A DNA stretch of 64,000 nt, from the IMG/VR virus record IMGVR_UViG_3300021957_004962, positions 1 through 64,000 of that record; one strand, given 5' to 3'. Of the stretch, positions 24,293 to 32,154 are shown one piece after another (position 1 is the stretch's first letter; every line of letters begins with the position of its first letter). The position numbers and the translations under genes are program-made. This stretch comes from a virus. Under the pieces are notes generated by a model, which saw nothing but the letters and a program-made list of their open reading frames with translations, was not told where the DNA came from and made no database searches.

Positions 24293-24766
24293 CTAAGACC
24301 GAGCGTCTGAATGTGTTCCAGTTTTAAATAATTTTGCAAGTTGTGCTTGTGTTACATCATACAGCGACGGCAGCGTAACATTGTTTGCATAACGTTGCTC
24401 CCCTGTGTTATCGTTAACAATTAGCAACGTATTAGAATTAATTACTGTAAACACAAATTTGGGTTTTGTCTCGCCTTCATTAGCTGTTGATTCAAATGAC
24501 ATAGCATCTGCATCATGCACATGGTTTGTAAAATCTTGAATCACATCAGCATGTAAAAATCGCAGCATTTCTCTTAGTACTGCATCGGCACCATGTGCAT
24601 CAATTAATTTCCAAACACCTTTAGTATAATAATCACCCGCTTCGTCGACTGCTTCTTCTTCAGTAGTTTCTTTTTCTACTACTTCTGCTGACTCAATTTC
24701 TGAACTAACGTGAGACTCTAATAATGGCACTCCTGCCAGTTCTCTTACTCTATTTAAATCGTCCAT
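24293..24766 (-). CDS. Acidic phage protein with RELAG leader
   Basis: 157 aa. Starts MDDLNRVRELAGVPLLES, an N-terminal form I know from several marine T4-like proteins. A Glu-rich linker follows, then a helical/strand domain (WKLIDAHGADAVLREMLRFL). The start has AAGGAAAA. Possibly virion-associated; no function assigned. Confidence 0.65.
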   Translation of the reverse strand: MDDLNRVRELAGVPLLESHVSSEIESAEVVEKETTEEEAVDEAGDYYTKGVWKLIDAHGADAVLREMLRFLHADVIQDFTNHVHDADAMSFESTANEGETKPKFVFTVINSNTLLIVNDNTGEQRYANNVTLPSLYDVTQAQLAKLFKTGTHSDARS

Positions 24767-24797
24767 TATTTTTCCTTTAATACATGTATATCATTAT

Positions 24798-25082
24798 TTA
24801 GCTTAATACAAATAATTGCACCATAGCAATGCTATTCATTACAACAAACCAAAGTGTCAGAACAATAGCAAATCCAGCCCGCCTAATCCAAGTACTAATC
24901 ACACCAAGTATACTGCCTACCAAATACATTGGAATGAAGATTTTAGTTGCTGGATCTAGCACAGTAAATGTTAGTACTGCACTAGCACCTATTAGCATTA
25001 CTGCCTCAACTAGTTCACAGTAAAATGCCAATGGTGACAGTGTATAACTATCTTTAAAAAATTGTTTAACTGATTCAATCAT
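24798..25082 (-). CDS. Small multi-pass membrane protein
   Basis: 94 aa with about three hydrophobic segments (VEAVMLIGASAVLTFTVL, IPMYLVGSILGVISTWI, FAIVLTLWFVVMNSIAMVQL). Starts within the last codons of the ligase gene (8-nt overlap). No family recognised. Confidence 0.65.
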   Translation of the reverse strand: MIESVKQFFKDSYTLSPLAFYCELVEAVMLIGASAVLTFTVLDPATKIFIPMYLVGSILGVISTWIRRAGFAIVLTLWFVVMNSIAMVQLFVLS

Positions 25083-26181
25083 TACGTACTCCTACACCAT
25101 AATCAATTACTACTGGAAAGCGAGGTACACCGTCGTTGCTGTATTCGAAGAATCTACAAGTAACCCAATTGGGTTTTACTTCCGCTTCTAACAGCTCTTT
25201 GAGTTGTGCTTGAGTGCCACGTACTCCACTGCCAAACTGTGTGCCATCTGGCATTGCAAGAACAAAACGTTTTGCATATCCAGTCCATGCACCTTGTCCT
25301 TCTATTACCTCTACTACGTCAAACTCTTCTGTGATAAACTCTTTACGCTTGAGTAGATTTTTGCTACGTTTACATTCGTATGGTGTGTTATTGCGGATCA
25401 TTTGTCCTTCATATCCACGTTCCATATAATCGCTGTACAGTGCATCTAGTTCCTCCTGGAAACTAGCATAATCTGTTTGTACAATATGTACAACATCACT
25501 TTTTGCACCTTTGGCAATTTTGATACGGTCTGCGAACTCCATGTCTGGGATATAGCAATCATATACGTGATACTGCACAAGCTCTGCACTTTCTGCAATC
25601 TCTTCTGGACGACATTTTACTTTACGCACAAGGCTAACAATCTTTTGAAAGTCTGCTTTAAGGTCGTGATTGTAAAGCTCACCATCCAGTACAATGCCTG
25701 GATTAGCGTCAATAAATGGCTTTACACTTTCCCAAACATGCGGACAACTTGTAATGGCTTTGCCGCTACGTGTCCATAGTCCGTTAGCATCTGCTACACA
25801 ACGGATACCATCTAGTTTAGGTTGACTGTAACCTTCGCTTTGTGGACGCTTGGTATAATCATGTGCAAGCATTGGCTTGAACTTTTCATACGTATCGATT
25901 TTGTTTACGTCTGCAAAATATTCTTTGTCAGCTTTTTTAGTCCACTGTGCATGTGCTTCATCTTGTGCTTGCTCTCTTGCAGTAGTGGCATTTGAACGTC
26001 CTACGTTCTTTGCTTCACTTATGTTCCAAACACTTGTGATCTTCTCGCCATCAACTAACCCGCTAATACTGCGGATACCTGCTGTATCTTCATTGTCGTA
26101 TCCAAACTCTATAGTCCAAATACGAACTTTGCCTTTTGAATCTCTTTTGTAAAGGCTGTTTAAACTAACTATATTCTGCAT
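25075..26181 (-). CDS. ATP-dependent DNA ligase
   Basis: 368 aa from the ATG at 26181 (AGAGGTGA upstream). Residues 1-85 form a WGR-like N-terminal domain (WTIEFGYDNED, KNVGRSNATTAREQAQDEA). The adenylation domain has the nucleophile motif QPKLDGIR, then VLDGELYNHD, EGQMIRNN and KRKEFITEEFDVVEV, and an OB domain ends the protein. Seals nicks using ATP. Promoter at 26216-26244. Confidence 0.88.
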   Translation of the reverse strand: MQNIVSLNSLYKRDSKGKVRIWTIEFGYDNEDTAGIRSISGLVDGEKITSVWNISEAKNVGRSNATTAREQAQDEAHAQWTKKADKEYFADVNKIDTYEKFKPMLAHDYTKRPQSEGYSQPKLDGIRCVADANGLWTRSGKAITSCPHVWESVKPFIDANPGIVLDGELYNHDLKADFQKIVSLVRKVKCRPEEIAESAELVQYHVYDCYIPDMEFADRIKIAKGAKSDVVHIVQTDYASFQEELDALYSDYMERGYEGQMIRNNTPYECKRSKNLLKRKEFITEEFDVVEVIEGQGAWTGYAKRFVLAMPDGTQFGSGVRGTQAQLKELLEAEVKPNWVTCRFFEYSNDGVPRFPVVIDYGVGVRND

Positions 26182-26215
26182 TATTCTCACCTCTTTTATT
26201 TAAACTCTCTAACTA

Positions 26216-26244
26216 TCAATATACTATTTTATAATAGTTGTCAA
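26216..26244 (-). promoter_or_regulatory. Sigma70-type promoter with inverted repeat in spacer
   Basis: TTGACA, 17-bp spacer, TATTGA. The spacer contains ACTATT-ATAA-AATAGT. Drives ligase; divergent from the plus-strand late promoter at 26251. Confidence 0.65.
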
Positions 26245-26250
26245 TAAAAG

Positions 26251-26258
26251 AATAAATA
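26251..26258 (+). promoter_or_regulatory. Late promoter (AATAAATA)
   Basis: GAATAAATAAA, 20 nt before the ATG at 26279, with AAGGAT between. Confidence 0.6.
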
Positions 26259-26278
26259 AACATAACAAGGATATCGTC

Positions 26279-27049
26279 ATGAAAAATTTAAAAGAGTACC
26301 TTAAGGAAACCCAAATTAATGAATTTGAAGGTAAAACCATTAAAGCATACAAATTATTCAATACAAAAGGTGGAAAATTATATCCATTATATGTGAATAA
26401 AAATATACCAGTAGAAATGGGTGTATGGAAAACTGCTGAAGAAGGTGAACGTGCTAAAGATAATAAAAGTGGTGGAAGAATGGTTAAATCTAAATTAGGT
26501 GATTTAGCATATCGTCCAGGTTGGCATGCAGGTGATTATCCAATGGCAACACATATTGGTGGTAAGAGTAAAGGCAAAGGTCAAGCAGAGCCAGATTACA
26601 GACCAGATAACCAAGTATGGGCAGAAGTATTAATGAGTGACGAAGTTGATTGGCAGGCGAGAGCTGATGCAAAAGGTACTGTATTAAAAAGTGGACCGTT
26701 TAAAGGTCAAATCAGTGCAAAAAGTAAAGCTATTACTGACCAAATACCATTGGGCGGACATTATAGATTTAAAACAAATAATAACATGACAGGAAATTGG
26801 ATTATTTCTGGTAACATGATGATTAATAGAGTACTATCAGATGATGAAGTTAAAAAAATTAATGCAAAGGGTGGATATGCAGACCTTCCAAGATTATCTG
26901 AATTAAAGGCCGCTGAAGCAGAAAAAGCTAAATCAGAACCCACTGATAAATTTCCAGCAAACACTAGTGCTACGCAAGGAAAAAGAATGGGTTCTGATGA
27001 TTCTTCAATTGACGATCTCAAAACATTATCTGGAATTAAACCAAGTTAA
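26279..27049 (+). CDS. CTS-leader protein with widely conserved KAYKLF domain
   Basis: 256 aa. MKNLKEYLKETQINEFEGK carries a capsid-targeting-like leader with possible cuts after QINE or FE. Residues 20-185 form a domain found in many phages: KAYKLFNTKGGKLYPLYVN, LAYRPGWHAGDYPMATHIG, GHYRFKTNNNMTGNWIISG. It resembles ADP-ribosyl-transferase/macrodomain-sized phage modules in size only; function unknown. The C-terminus has LKTLSGI. Alone on the plus strand, with a late promoter, it is likely packaged. Confidence 0.65.
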   Translation: MKNLKEYLKETQINEFEGKTIKAYKLFNTKGGKLYPLYVNKNIPVEMGVWKTAEEGERAKDNKSGGRMVKSKLGDLAYRPGWHAGDYPMATHIGGKSKGKGQAEPDYRPDNQVWAEVLMSDEVDWQARADAKGTVLKSGPFKGQISAKSKAITDQIPLGGHYRFKTNNNMTGNWIISGNMMINRVLSDDEVKKINAKGGYADLPRLSELKAAEAEKAKSEPTDKFPANTSATQGKRMGSDDSSIDDLKTLSGIKPS

Positions 27050-27052
27050 TTA

Positions 27053-27556
27053 TTAACTAACACTGTCCAATGCTTTAGCATATAGAGGGAACATAGTACA
27101 ATCTGTCATTCCTTCTAATAGTGCAAGCATTTCCTTTTGGTATACTTTCCAAAAACTAGGATCATTTTCTTTGATGTCCTGACTGTTATCCAATATATCA
27201 GCCAGTTTAACAAACTGTGCATCAACACTGCCACAGAGTGTGTGCTCCATGTCTATTGATTTTCTGGTTGCTCTATTGCCATCATAGGAACAAGACACAT
27301 CTGTAAGGTCTGAAACCAAATCAGCGATAGTATCGCCAAACATGTCACGAATAGTATCAATGTCAACTTGTGTATCCTCCACAACATCATGTAGGTAAGC
27401 GGCGGCAATCTGATCGTCACTGCCTCCATATGTTCTAACAATATCAGCAACTCTCTGAGGATGAACAATGTAAGGTGCACCATCATACTTTCTTTTTTGT
27501 CCAACTGCGGCGTGTGCTGCGGTGGCAAATGCAAATGCTTTATCAATTACAGACAT
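27053..27556 (-). CDS. SpoT/MESH1-like HD-domain alarmone hydrolase
   Basis: 167 aa, ATG at 27556 (GGAG 8 nt upstream). The metal site residues are in place: KRKYDGAPYIVHPQRVADIV, AAYLHDVVEDT (HD pair) and FVKLADILDN. The single-domain size matches small alarmone hydrolases, which remove the 3' pyrophosphate of (p)ppGpp. It would blunt the host stringent response during infection. No synthetase domain. Controlled by a class A promoter. Confidence 0.82.
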   Translation of the reverse strand: MSVIDKAFAFATAAHAAVGQKRKYDGAPYIVHPQRVADIVRTYGGSDDQIAAAYLHDVVEDTQVDIDTIRDMFGDTIADLVSDLTDVSCSYDGNRATRKSIDMEHTLCGSVDAQFVKLADILDNSQDIKENDPSFWKVYQKEMLALLEGMTDCTMFPLYAKALDSVS

Positions 27557-27587
27557 TTTCAACTCCGTTTGTTTAATTTATATACAT

Positions 27588-27616
27588 GTTTTAACACCAA
27601 TACGTATTGGTGTCAA
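27588..27616 (-). promoter_or_regulatory. Sigma70-type promoter with palindromic spacer (class A)
   Basis: TTGACA, 17-bp spacer, TAAAAC. The palindrome CACCAATACGTATTGGTG is perfect. Drives the alarmone hydrolase. Confidence 0.7.
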
Positions 27617-27622
27617 CTGTTT

Positions 27623-27715
27623 TTATAATATTAAAAGTAGTGCAATAATTGGTGTAATACCTAACATACCAATTATTGCACAATGTATTGTTCTCCATAA
27701 CGCTACTTGAGTCAT
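27623..27715 (-). CDS. Very small membrane protein
   Basis: 30 aa (MTQVALWRTIHCAIIGMLGI...), nearly all hydrophobic; one membrane helix. AAGGAAA upstream. Second gene of the 28066 operon. Confidence 0.5.
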   Translation of the reverse strand: MTQVALWRTIHCAIIGMLGITPIIALLLIL

Positions 27716-27724
27716 TTTATTTCC

Positions 27725-28066
27725 TTATTTCAAATAATGTGGGCCAGTCCATGCTACATTGTATTCACCAAAAACATTGCCACGTGCAGCGTTACGAGCT
27801 GGAGCATTATAACCTGCGGCTTTAAGGATATCACCTTTAACAAACTTTTTATCGTTGTCTGTGTTAACAATAAAGCCCCAAACACCTCCGCCTCGGATTA
27901 GTTTGATATACTTACTGCCTTCTTTAACAGTAAAACTATTTTCAAAGTTAGCAAGTTCTTTAGCAAAGTAGCTACCTGCTTCTGGTTCACCACGTCCGCC
28001 AGCAGTAGCAAATTTTGTGTAGTCTGCTTTGGCTTTTTGGATCAATGTTTGAATCTGTTCTTGCAT
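27725..28066 (-). CDS. Hypothetical phage protein
   Basis: 113 aa. Helical start, then GSKYIKLIRGGGVWGFIVN, FVKGDILKAAGYNAPARN and WTGPHYLK, a beta-rich domain conserved in phages. Function unknown. TGAGGTAC upstream. Confidence 0.65.
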   Translation of the reverse strand: MQEQIQTLIQKAKADYTKFATAGGRGEPEAGSYFAKELANFENSFTVKEGSKYIKLIRGGGVWGFIVNTDNDKKFVKGDILKAAGYNAPARNAARGNVFGEYNVAWTGPHYLK

Positions 28067-28098
28067 TTTAGTACCTCATTTGTTTAACTTACTCACAC

Positions 28099-28127
28099 TT
28101 TATAGCACCAAGACGTTTTGGCGTCAA
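28099..28127 (-). promoter_or_regulatory. Sigma70-type promoter with palindromic spacer (class A)
   Basis: TTGACG, 17-bp spacer, TATAAA. The palindrome is CGCCAAAACGTCTTGGTG (imperfect). The leader has GTAAGTTAAACAAA. Confidence 0.7.
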
Positions 28128-28172
28128 GCAGTTTTTTCACTTTTTTTCACCTTTTTTATGTAAATATACTTG

Positions 28173-28187
28173 TAGGTTTAAAACCTA
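28173..28187 (+). promoter_or_regulatory. Leader hairpin upstream of the small membrane protein
   Basis: TAGGTTTAAAACCTA is a near-perfect inverted repeat between a weak late-like GTAAATA and the very strong SD AAAGGAGG of the gene at 28212. Confidence 0.4.
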
Positions 28188-28211
28188 TCTAACTGAAAAA
28201 GGAGGTATATA

Positions 28212-28442
28212 ATGGATATACTGAATAAAGTAAGAGCGTGGGCCGGAGGACTAGCTGATCTTGGTATCAGCATCGCGGCATTAATGATCATAGTAGAAGT
28301 ACTTGGCGTTGGTGCGATCCCATTTTTTCCAGAAGTGAGTGTTATTGCAAATGTTAGTAGTATGCTCGGTTCACTTGGAGCGGAAGGCCTAATGGGCTTA
28401 ATCGCAATCTGGGTGTTATATCAAATCTGGGAACGCAAATAA
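28212..28442 (+). CDS. Two-helix membrane protein, holin candidate
   Basis: 76 aa. Hydrophobic segments at residues 17-33 (LGISIAALMIIVEVLGV) and 53-71 (LGAEGLMGLIAIWVLYQI), charged ends. One of the strongest SDs in the window (AAAGGAGG). Holin-like size and topology, but far from the lysin. A terminator-like hairpin follows. Confidence 0.55.
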   Translation: MDILNKVRAWAGGLADLGISIAALMIIVEVLGVGAIPFFPEVSVIANVSSMLGSLGAEGLMGLIAIWVLYQIWERK

Positions 28443-28449
28443 CATGAAA

Positions 28450-28490
28450 TAAAAGACTGAAAACCCTGGTAGGAAATCAGCCTTTTTATT
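28450..28490 (+). terminator. Probable intrinsic terminator
   Basis: GACTGA...TCAGCC with inner AAACC/GG pairing, followed by TTTTTATTTTT. Placed between convergent genes. Confidence 0.55.
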
Positions 28491-28492
28491 TT

Positions 28493-28708
28493 TCAACTAT
28501 TATAATAAGTCTTAGAACGATGATTGTTAACTATACGATCATAGTGATACGGATCTAGATTTAAGTTACTAGCCATTTTATTTGCATCATCTAAAGTATG
28601 ACAGATACTATGAGTATACTTACTAGCTATCATTACTGCCCATTTAGTTTTACCATGTCTGTTTTGTATTTCTTCTACTGTAAAGTCTTTTCTATCTTCG
28701 GGATTCAT
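28493..28708 (-). CDS. Small hypothetical protein
   Basis: 71 aa, alpha/beta (KWAVMIASKYTHSICHTLDD, ANKMASNLNLDPYHYDRIV). AAGGAAA upstream. It follows the LPD29-like gene. No family recognised. Confidence 0.6.
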   Translation of the reverse strand: MNPEDRKDFTVEEIQNRHGKTKWAVMIASKYTHSICHTLDDANKMASNLNLDPYHYDRIVNNHRSKTYYNS

Positions 28709-28721
28709 TTAATTTTCCTTA

Positions 28722-29129
28722 TTAAGCCACACACTCGTATGGCTTGTTCCACTTACCAACATTAATGTCAGTGTAGTGCGAACGACTAAAGTAATCAGTC
28801 ATTGCATCATCATTATTAAAGTACTTTGGACCTTTCATAGCAGCTACAAGCTCTACTAGGAAGTCACTAGCGGCACCGTATGTTTCAGGATAGCAATCAT
28901 TGACTTGAATGTATCCATCATTTTCATAGTATGGTGTTCCACGGCGTTCTGCGATCTCCATATTCTTTTTATTAGCTTCGCCAATAAAGTCAATTGGACC
29001 GCTCTTAATGTTTACACAAATTGTTGAGTGATTATTAACACTAATGCTGGCTTTGGTTTTGTACTTTTTCAGTACAGCTTTAATGCCTGGTGCTAATTCT
29101 TTTTTCATCGCTTGTGATACATATGCCAT
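28722..29129 (-). CDS. LPD29-like protein
   Basis: 135 aa. GIKAVLKKYKTKASISVNNH, STICVNIKSGPIDFIGEANK and YIQVNDCYPETY match the large polyvalent-protein-associated domain 29 type known from phages and mobile elements; activity unknown. Class A promoter. Confidence 0.65.
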   Translation of the reverse strand: MAYVSQAMKKELAPGIKAVLKKYKTKASISVNNHSTICVNIKSGPIDFIGEANKKNMEIAERRGTPYYENDGYIQVNDCYPETYGAASDFLVELVAAMKGPKYFNNDDAMTDYFSRSHYTDINVGKWNKPYECVA

Positions 29130-29166
29130 TTTGATCTTCTCCGTGTTACGTTGTTTCTATATACAT

Positions 29167-29195
29167 GTTCTAACACCAATACGTCTTGGTGTCAA
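29167..29195 (-). promoter_or_regulatory. Sigma70-type promoter with palindromic spacer (class A)
   Basis: TTGACA, 17-bp spacer, TAGAAC. The palindrome is CACCAAGACGTATTGGTG. Confidence 0.7.
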
Positions 29196-29201
29196 CAACT
29201 A

Positions 29202-29783
29202 TTAAAGAAAATCTACATTAAAACTTAAACTAATTCTATCTTGATCCCATTGGTTTATACGTGTACCATGTTGTAACCATCCTGGAAATAGATACAAAGA
29301 TTGCACTCCTGGCGGCATATCGTGTTGGCTTGGTGAATTGACCATTAAATTTGTTGCTCTTGTAACTGCGAGAGGACTTATAAAATAAATGTTACCAGCT
29401 GTATCAGTATGAGTTTTAATATAATAGACGCCAGAAATATCTGATGTTCCATGGTCATGCAGTCTAGCATACTCACCAGGTGCAGTACTAGTTAACCAAC
29501 TGGATGTAATTTTCCATCCATTATGTACTGACTGTAACTGATCAGTATATTCTTTAACACACTCATTAATTTTATCTATTAAATGATAACATCGATGCTT
29601 ATGTAATATATTTTCTTCAAAGGTAGGATCACTGAGACTGTGAGTATTTTTCTCCCAGCCAGGATGTTTTGAAAATCCAGTTTGTAGGGCTTTCTCGTAT
29701 AACCATTCTGCCTCAGTCTGTATATTTTGACCTTCCTCGAACCCAACAACATGGTCATAAATTAGTATTGGAAATAGATGCAT
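29202..29783 (-). CDS. Putative 2OG-Fe(II) oxygenase
   Basis: 193 aa, ATG at 29783 with AAAGGAAT upstream. MHLFPILIYD at the start. The iron site is in YARLHDHGTSDISGVYYIKT and LFPGWLQHGTRIN, with the 2OG-binding Arg in DRISLSFNVDF. This matches the small TIGR02466-type phage oxygenases that hydroxylate proteins or nucleobases. The substrate is unknown. Confidence 0.75.
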   Translation of the reverse strand: MHLFPILIYDHVVGFEEGQNIQTEAEWLYEKALQTGFSKHPGWEKNTHSLSDPTFEENILHKHRCYHLIDKINECVKEYTDQLQSVHNGWKITSSWLTSTAPGEYARLHDHGTSDISGVYYIKTHTDTAGNIYFISPLAVTRATNLMVNSPSQHDMPPGVQSLYLFPGWLQHGTRINQWDQDRISLSFNVDFL

Positions 29784-29784
29784 A

Positions 29785-30504
29785 TTAAATTCCTTTATCA
29801 AATAATTTTTTTAGTTTTGTATAGCCGCCTCTGAACCATATCCAAGGTCGAAATAATCTGCGCCATTCTTCCCAAGTAACTGTTTTAATCTCAATATTTA
29901 TATCTTTATCTGTTAATGGTAATAGATAACAAATTGGAGTTCCTGGCTCTATTGTGAATGTCTTAGTTTCTTTACTTTTTGGTATGAATAGATTAACATG
30001 CGCTGAGTGTTGAAATTTAAATTCTAATTTCCCAGGCAATACTGTATAATTAGAAAATTCATTCCGATGCCAAGTTGCATCCAGCAATAAAAACTCTGTT
30101 CTATCATTACAGACTGTCAGCCAAGGACTTTTTAATTTTAAATGTATACTATCACTAAAATTATTTCCATACTGTACACTTGGATGAGTTTCAGCCTGTT
30201 CACTTAGTTCTTGGTCAGTATTAACACCAGCTATCTCTATTTTCCTAATTCGAGTGTCATATGTGATTTTTATTTCTCTCCACATAGGTATAGCAATAGC
30301 AGTACTTAATAAGTCAACAAACCCTGGACACGTTTTCATAGTTGGTACAATATCATGTAAACTTCGACTTGTGTCTGATTTGGATTCTTTTAATGATCGC
30401 CACCAATCTGGATAAAGTTTAGTTCGAGGAGCAAATACTTCAGCGAATACTGGATTATCTTTTTGGTAGAATGTTAATATTGTTTCTTTATTTTTCATAA
30501 GCAT
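29785..30504 (-). CDS. Conserved marine phage protein, unknown function
   Basis: 239 aa. FAPRTKLYPDWWRSLKES, MKTCPGFVDLLSTAIAIPMW and IEPGTPICYLLPLTD are features of a family often placed beside oxygenases in marine phages. No known catalytic motif. There is no SD: the -10 box TACAAT lies 6 nt upstream, so the transcript is probably leaderless. The gene abuts the oxygenase. Confidence 0.65.
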   Translation of the reverse strand: MLMKNKETILTFYQKDNPVFAEVFAPRTKLYPDWWRSLKESKSDTSRSLHDIVPTMKTCPGFVDLLSTAIAIPMWREIKITYDTRIRKIEIAGVNTDQELSEQAETHPSVQYGNNFSDSIHLKLKSPWLTVCNDRTEFLLLDATWHRNEFSNYTVLPGKLEFKFQHSAHVNLFIPKSKETKTFTIEPGTPICYLLPLTDKDINIEIKTVTWEEWRRLFRPWIWFRGGYTKLKKLFDKGI

Positions 30505-30510
30505 ATATAA

Positions 30511-30538
30511 ATTGTAACATAAAGATAATTATTGTCAA
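30511..30538 (-). promoter_or_regulatory. Sigma70-type promoter
   Basis: TTGACA, 16-bp spacer, TACAAT. It points at the ATG at 30504. Confidence 0.6.
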
Positions 30539-30565
30539 TAAAAAAGGCACAAGTGATGTGCCTTT
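30539..30565 (-). terminator. Intrinsic terminator
   Basis: AAAGGCACA-TCAC-TTGTGCCTTTTTT on the minus strand. Ends the small-membrane-protein operon. Confidence 0.8.
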
Positions 30566-30572
30566 GATTACT

Positions 30573-30803
30573 TTATGCTATACGTTGTAGTTCAGCTTCG
30601 TCTTCTCGATCCATTTCAGTAAACTCGTCGTCTTCAAACAGATCATCATCTTCATAATCATCTTCATCTTCATAATCATCTTCATGTCTGGTTGATACAT
30701 CTGCTAGTGACATCATATGTGCAAAAACTATGCCACATACTCCAAAACCAACAATTAAAACTACAATTTCTGCTAGGTTAGATAGTGCGATATTAAGATC
30801 CAT
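30573..30803 (-). CDS. Small membrane protein with acidic tail
   Basis: 76 aa. A membrane segment (IVVLIVGFGVCGIVFAHMMS) is followed by a strongly acidic cytoplasmic or periplasmic tail of Asp/Glu repeats. Last gene of a four-gene cassette of tiny membrane proteins. Confidence 0.6.
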   Translation of the reverse strand: MDLNIALSNLAEIVVLIVGFGVCGIVFAHMMSLADVSTRHEDDYEDEDDYEDDDLFEDDEFTEMDREDEAELQRIA

Positions 30804-30936
30804 TGCGTTTACTCTTAAACATATCCCAATACATCCACACTAGTGCGGACACTTGCATTATCATACATCCTAGTCCTACTCCTACAAGAAACCCTATTGC
30901 AACTCTTTGCAACAATTCATATGTTAGATATTCCAT
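30793..30936 (-). CDS. Small membrane protein
   Basis: 47 aa, one or two hydrophobic segments (VAIGFLVGVGLGCMIMQVSA). AGGAGACAGG upstream. Overlaps both neighbours. Confidence 0.55.
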   Translation of the reverse strand: MEYLTYELLQRVAIGFLVGVGLGCMIMQVSALVWMYWDMFKSKRNGS

Positions 30937-31022
30937 TACCTGTCTCCTACATCTATGCACATTGCTATAATAGCAACTACTACCGGGATTGCAACCATTA
31001 AGATAATAATTTCATTAGTCAT
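30936..31022 (-). CDS. Very small membrane protein
   Basis: 28 aa (MTNEIIILMVAIPVVVAIIA...), a single hydrophobic helix. Overlaps the end of the upstream gene by 8 nt and shares 1 nt with the next. Confidence 0.5.
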   Translation of the reverse strand: MTNEIIILMVAIPVVVAIIAMCIDVGDR

Positions 31023-31203
31023 CTTCATACTCCTCGTCTTCATCTTCGATCCATAGTTGACCTGTGTTGTTTGCTATAAACAACCAACCTAATACACCGG
31101 AGCACATTAAGAAACCTGGCATTAGTGCATCTAATGCAATAAGCCAAATACCCAGACCACCAAATACTACTGCGAACATAATCCATAATGGGTTAATTTG
31201 CAT
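31015..31203 (-). CDS. Small membrane protein with acidic tail
   Basis: 62 aa. Two hydrophobic segments (LWIMFAVVFGGLGIWLIALD, MPGFLMCSGVLGWLFIANN) and an EDEDEEYEDD tail. AAGGAAAG upstream; promoter at 31234. Confidence 0.6.
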   Translation of the reverse strand: MQINPLWIMFAVVFGGLGIWLIALDALMPGFLMCSGVLGWLFIANNTGQLWIEDEDEEYEDD

Positions 31204-31233
31204 TGTCTTTCCTTTTTGTTAAGTTACTCTTAC

Positions 31234-31262
31234 GTTATATAGTAAGAAGTCATAGAATGCAA
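31234..31262 (-). promoter_or_regulatory. Sigma70-type promoter
   Basis: TTGCAT, 17-bp spacer, TATAAC. Upstream of the membrane-protein cassette. Confidence 0.5.
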
Positions 31263-31313
31263 TCTAGCAAAAGTATGGATTATTATATAATAAGTTTGTA
31301 AATAAAATAAAGG

Positions 31314-31841
31314 TTAGCCTTTTTCATAAAAAATATGATCATCAATAACGATTACTTCAACGTAAGAATCTGTCCAATATGGATCAACATAATTAGCGTG
31401 ATACATAATAGCTTCTGAAATAGGGCTATTATTTGCTCGAGCCCAATCAAGAAGTACAATCTGTGCCACAAGCCCAGCATCTTCCCAAGCACGTTGCTCT
31501 AGTTTAGTTTTACCTGGCTTATCGCTTTTACCGTCATGGGTCCAGCTGAATTGCTTATTTTGCCAAACTACTTTACAAACACTGTTAGGGTAAGACGTAT
31601 CGGTCATTCGATTGAGAGTAACCCAAGCAACCGCAACTTGTCCCAACACACTCTGATTACGGGCTTCAAAATAAATATTTTGTTGTAAACAAAATACGTC
31701 ATCAGAAGTAACATGCTTTAATCGTTGTTCAGCTCGTGCTTCATTCCACTGAAGTGACACTATTGCAGTTACAGTTATCAGTATCATCACATTAATAGAT
31801 AATGCAAATATACCAAGTATAAGTTTCAAACGGCTCAACAT
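31314..31841 (-). CDS. SleB-like cell wall hydrolase (endolysin) with N-terminal anchor
   Basis: 175 aa. One N-terminal hydrophobic helix (LGIFALSINVMILITVTAIV), signal-arrest type. The hydrolase domain has CLQQNIYFEARNQSVLGQVA with the catalytic Glu, WVTLNRM, VCKVVWQNKQFSWTHDGKSD and YHANYVDPYW. Cleaves peptidoglycan (lytic-transglycosylase-type Hydrolase_2 family). The spanins lie 12 kb away. Confidence 0.85.
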   Translation of the reverse strand: MLSRLKLILGIFALSINVMILITVTAIVSLQWNEARAEQRLKHVTSDDVFCLQQNIYFEARNQSVLGQVAVAWVTLNRMTDTSYPNSVCKVVWQNKQFSWTHDGKSDKPGKTKLEQRAWEDAGLVAQIVLLDWARANNSPISEAIMYHANYVDPYWTDSYVEVIVIDDHIFYEKG

Positions 31842-32065
31842 ACTACTCCAATATCTGCTAACATTTTTTGTGCTAAGTTTAAATTGTCACGATCATCGTG
31901 TTCCATCATTGCAATGAGTATCATTTCATGAAGTGTAACCGCTTGTTGGAATTCATCGTCATCAAGTGTGTCAAACCAAGTTAATAAATCTTCTTGATTA
32001 TCAAGATCCCACATAATATCCAACAACTTTTTCTGTTGCTGTGTAATCCCTGGAATTGATATCAT
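31835..32065 (-). CDS. Small acidic protein
   Basis: 76 aa, helical. Starts ATGA-overlapped with the previous gene and ends inside the lysin start. TQQQKKLLDIMWDLDNQEDL, DEFQQAVTLHEMILIAMMEH. No family recognised. Confidence 0.6.
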   Translation of the reverse strand: MISIPGITQQQKKLLDIMWDLDNQEDLLTWFDTLDDDEFQQAVTLHEMILIAMMEHDDRDNLNLAQKMLADIGVVC

Positions 32066-32154
32066 GACATTATGCTCAATATACCAGCCACTACAATTAA
32101 ACTCATTGTAGTACTCAATGTATTAATAGCCCAATTATTAATTGCTTCCAACAT
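32062..32154 (-). CDS. Very small membrane protein
   Basis: 30 aa (MLEAINNWAINTLSTTMSLI...), one hydrophobic helix. TAATG with the upstream gene and ATGA with the downstream gene. Confidence 0.5.
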   Translation of the reverse strand: MLEAINNWAINTLSTTMSLIVVAGILSIMS

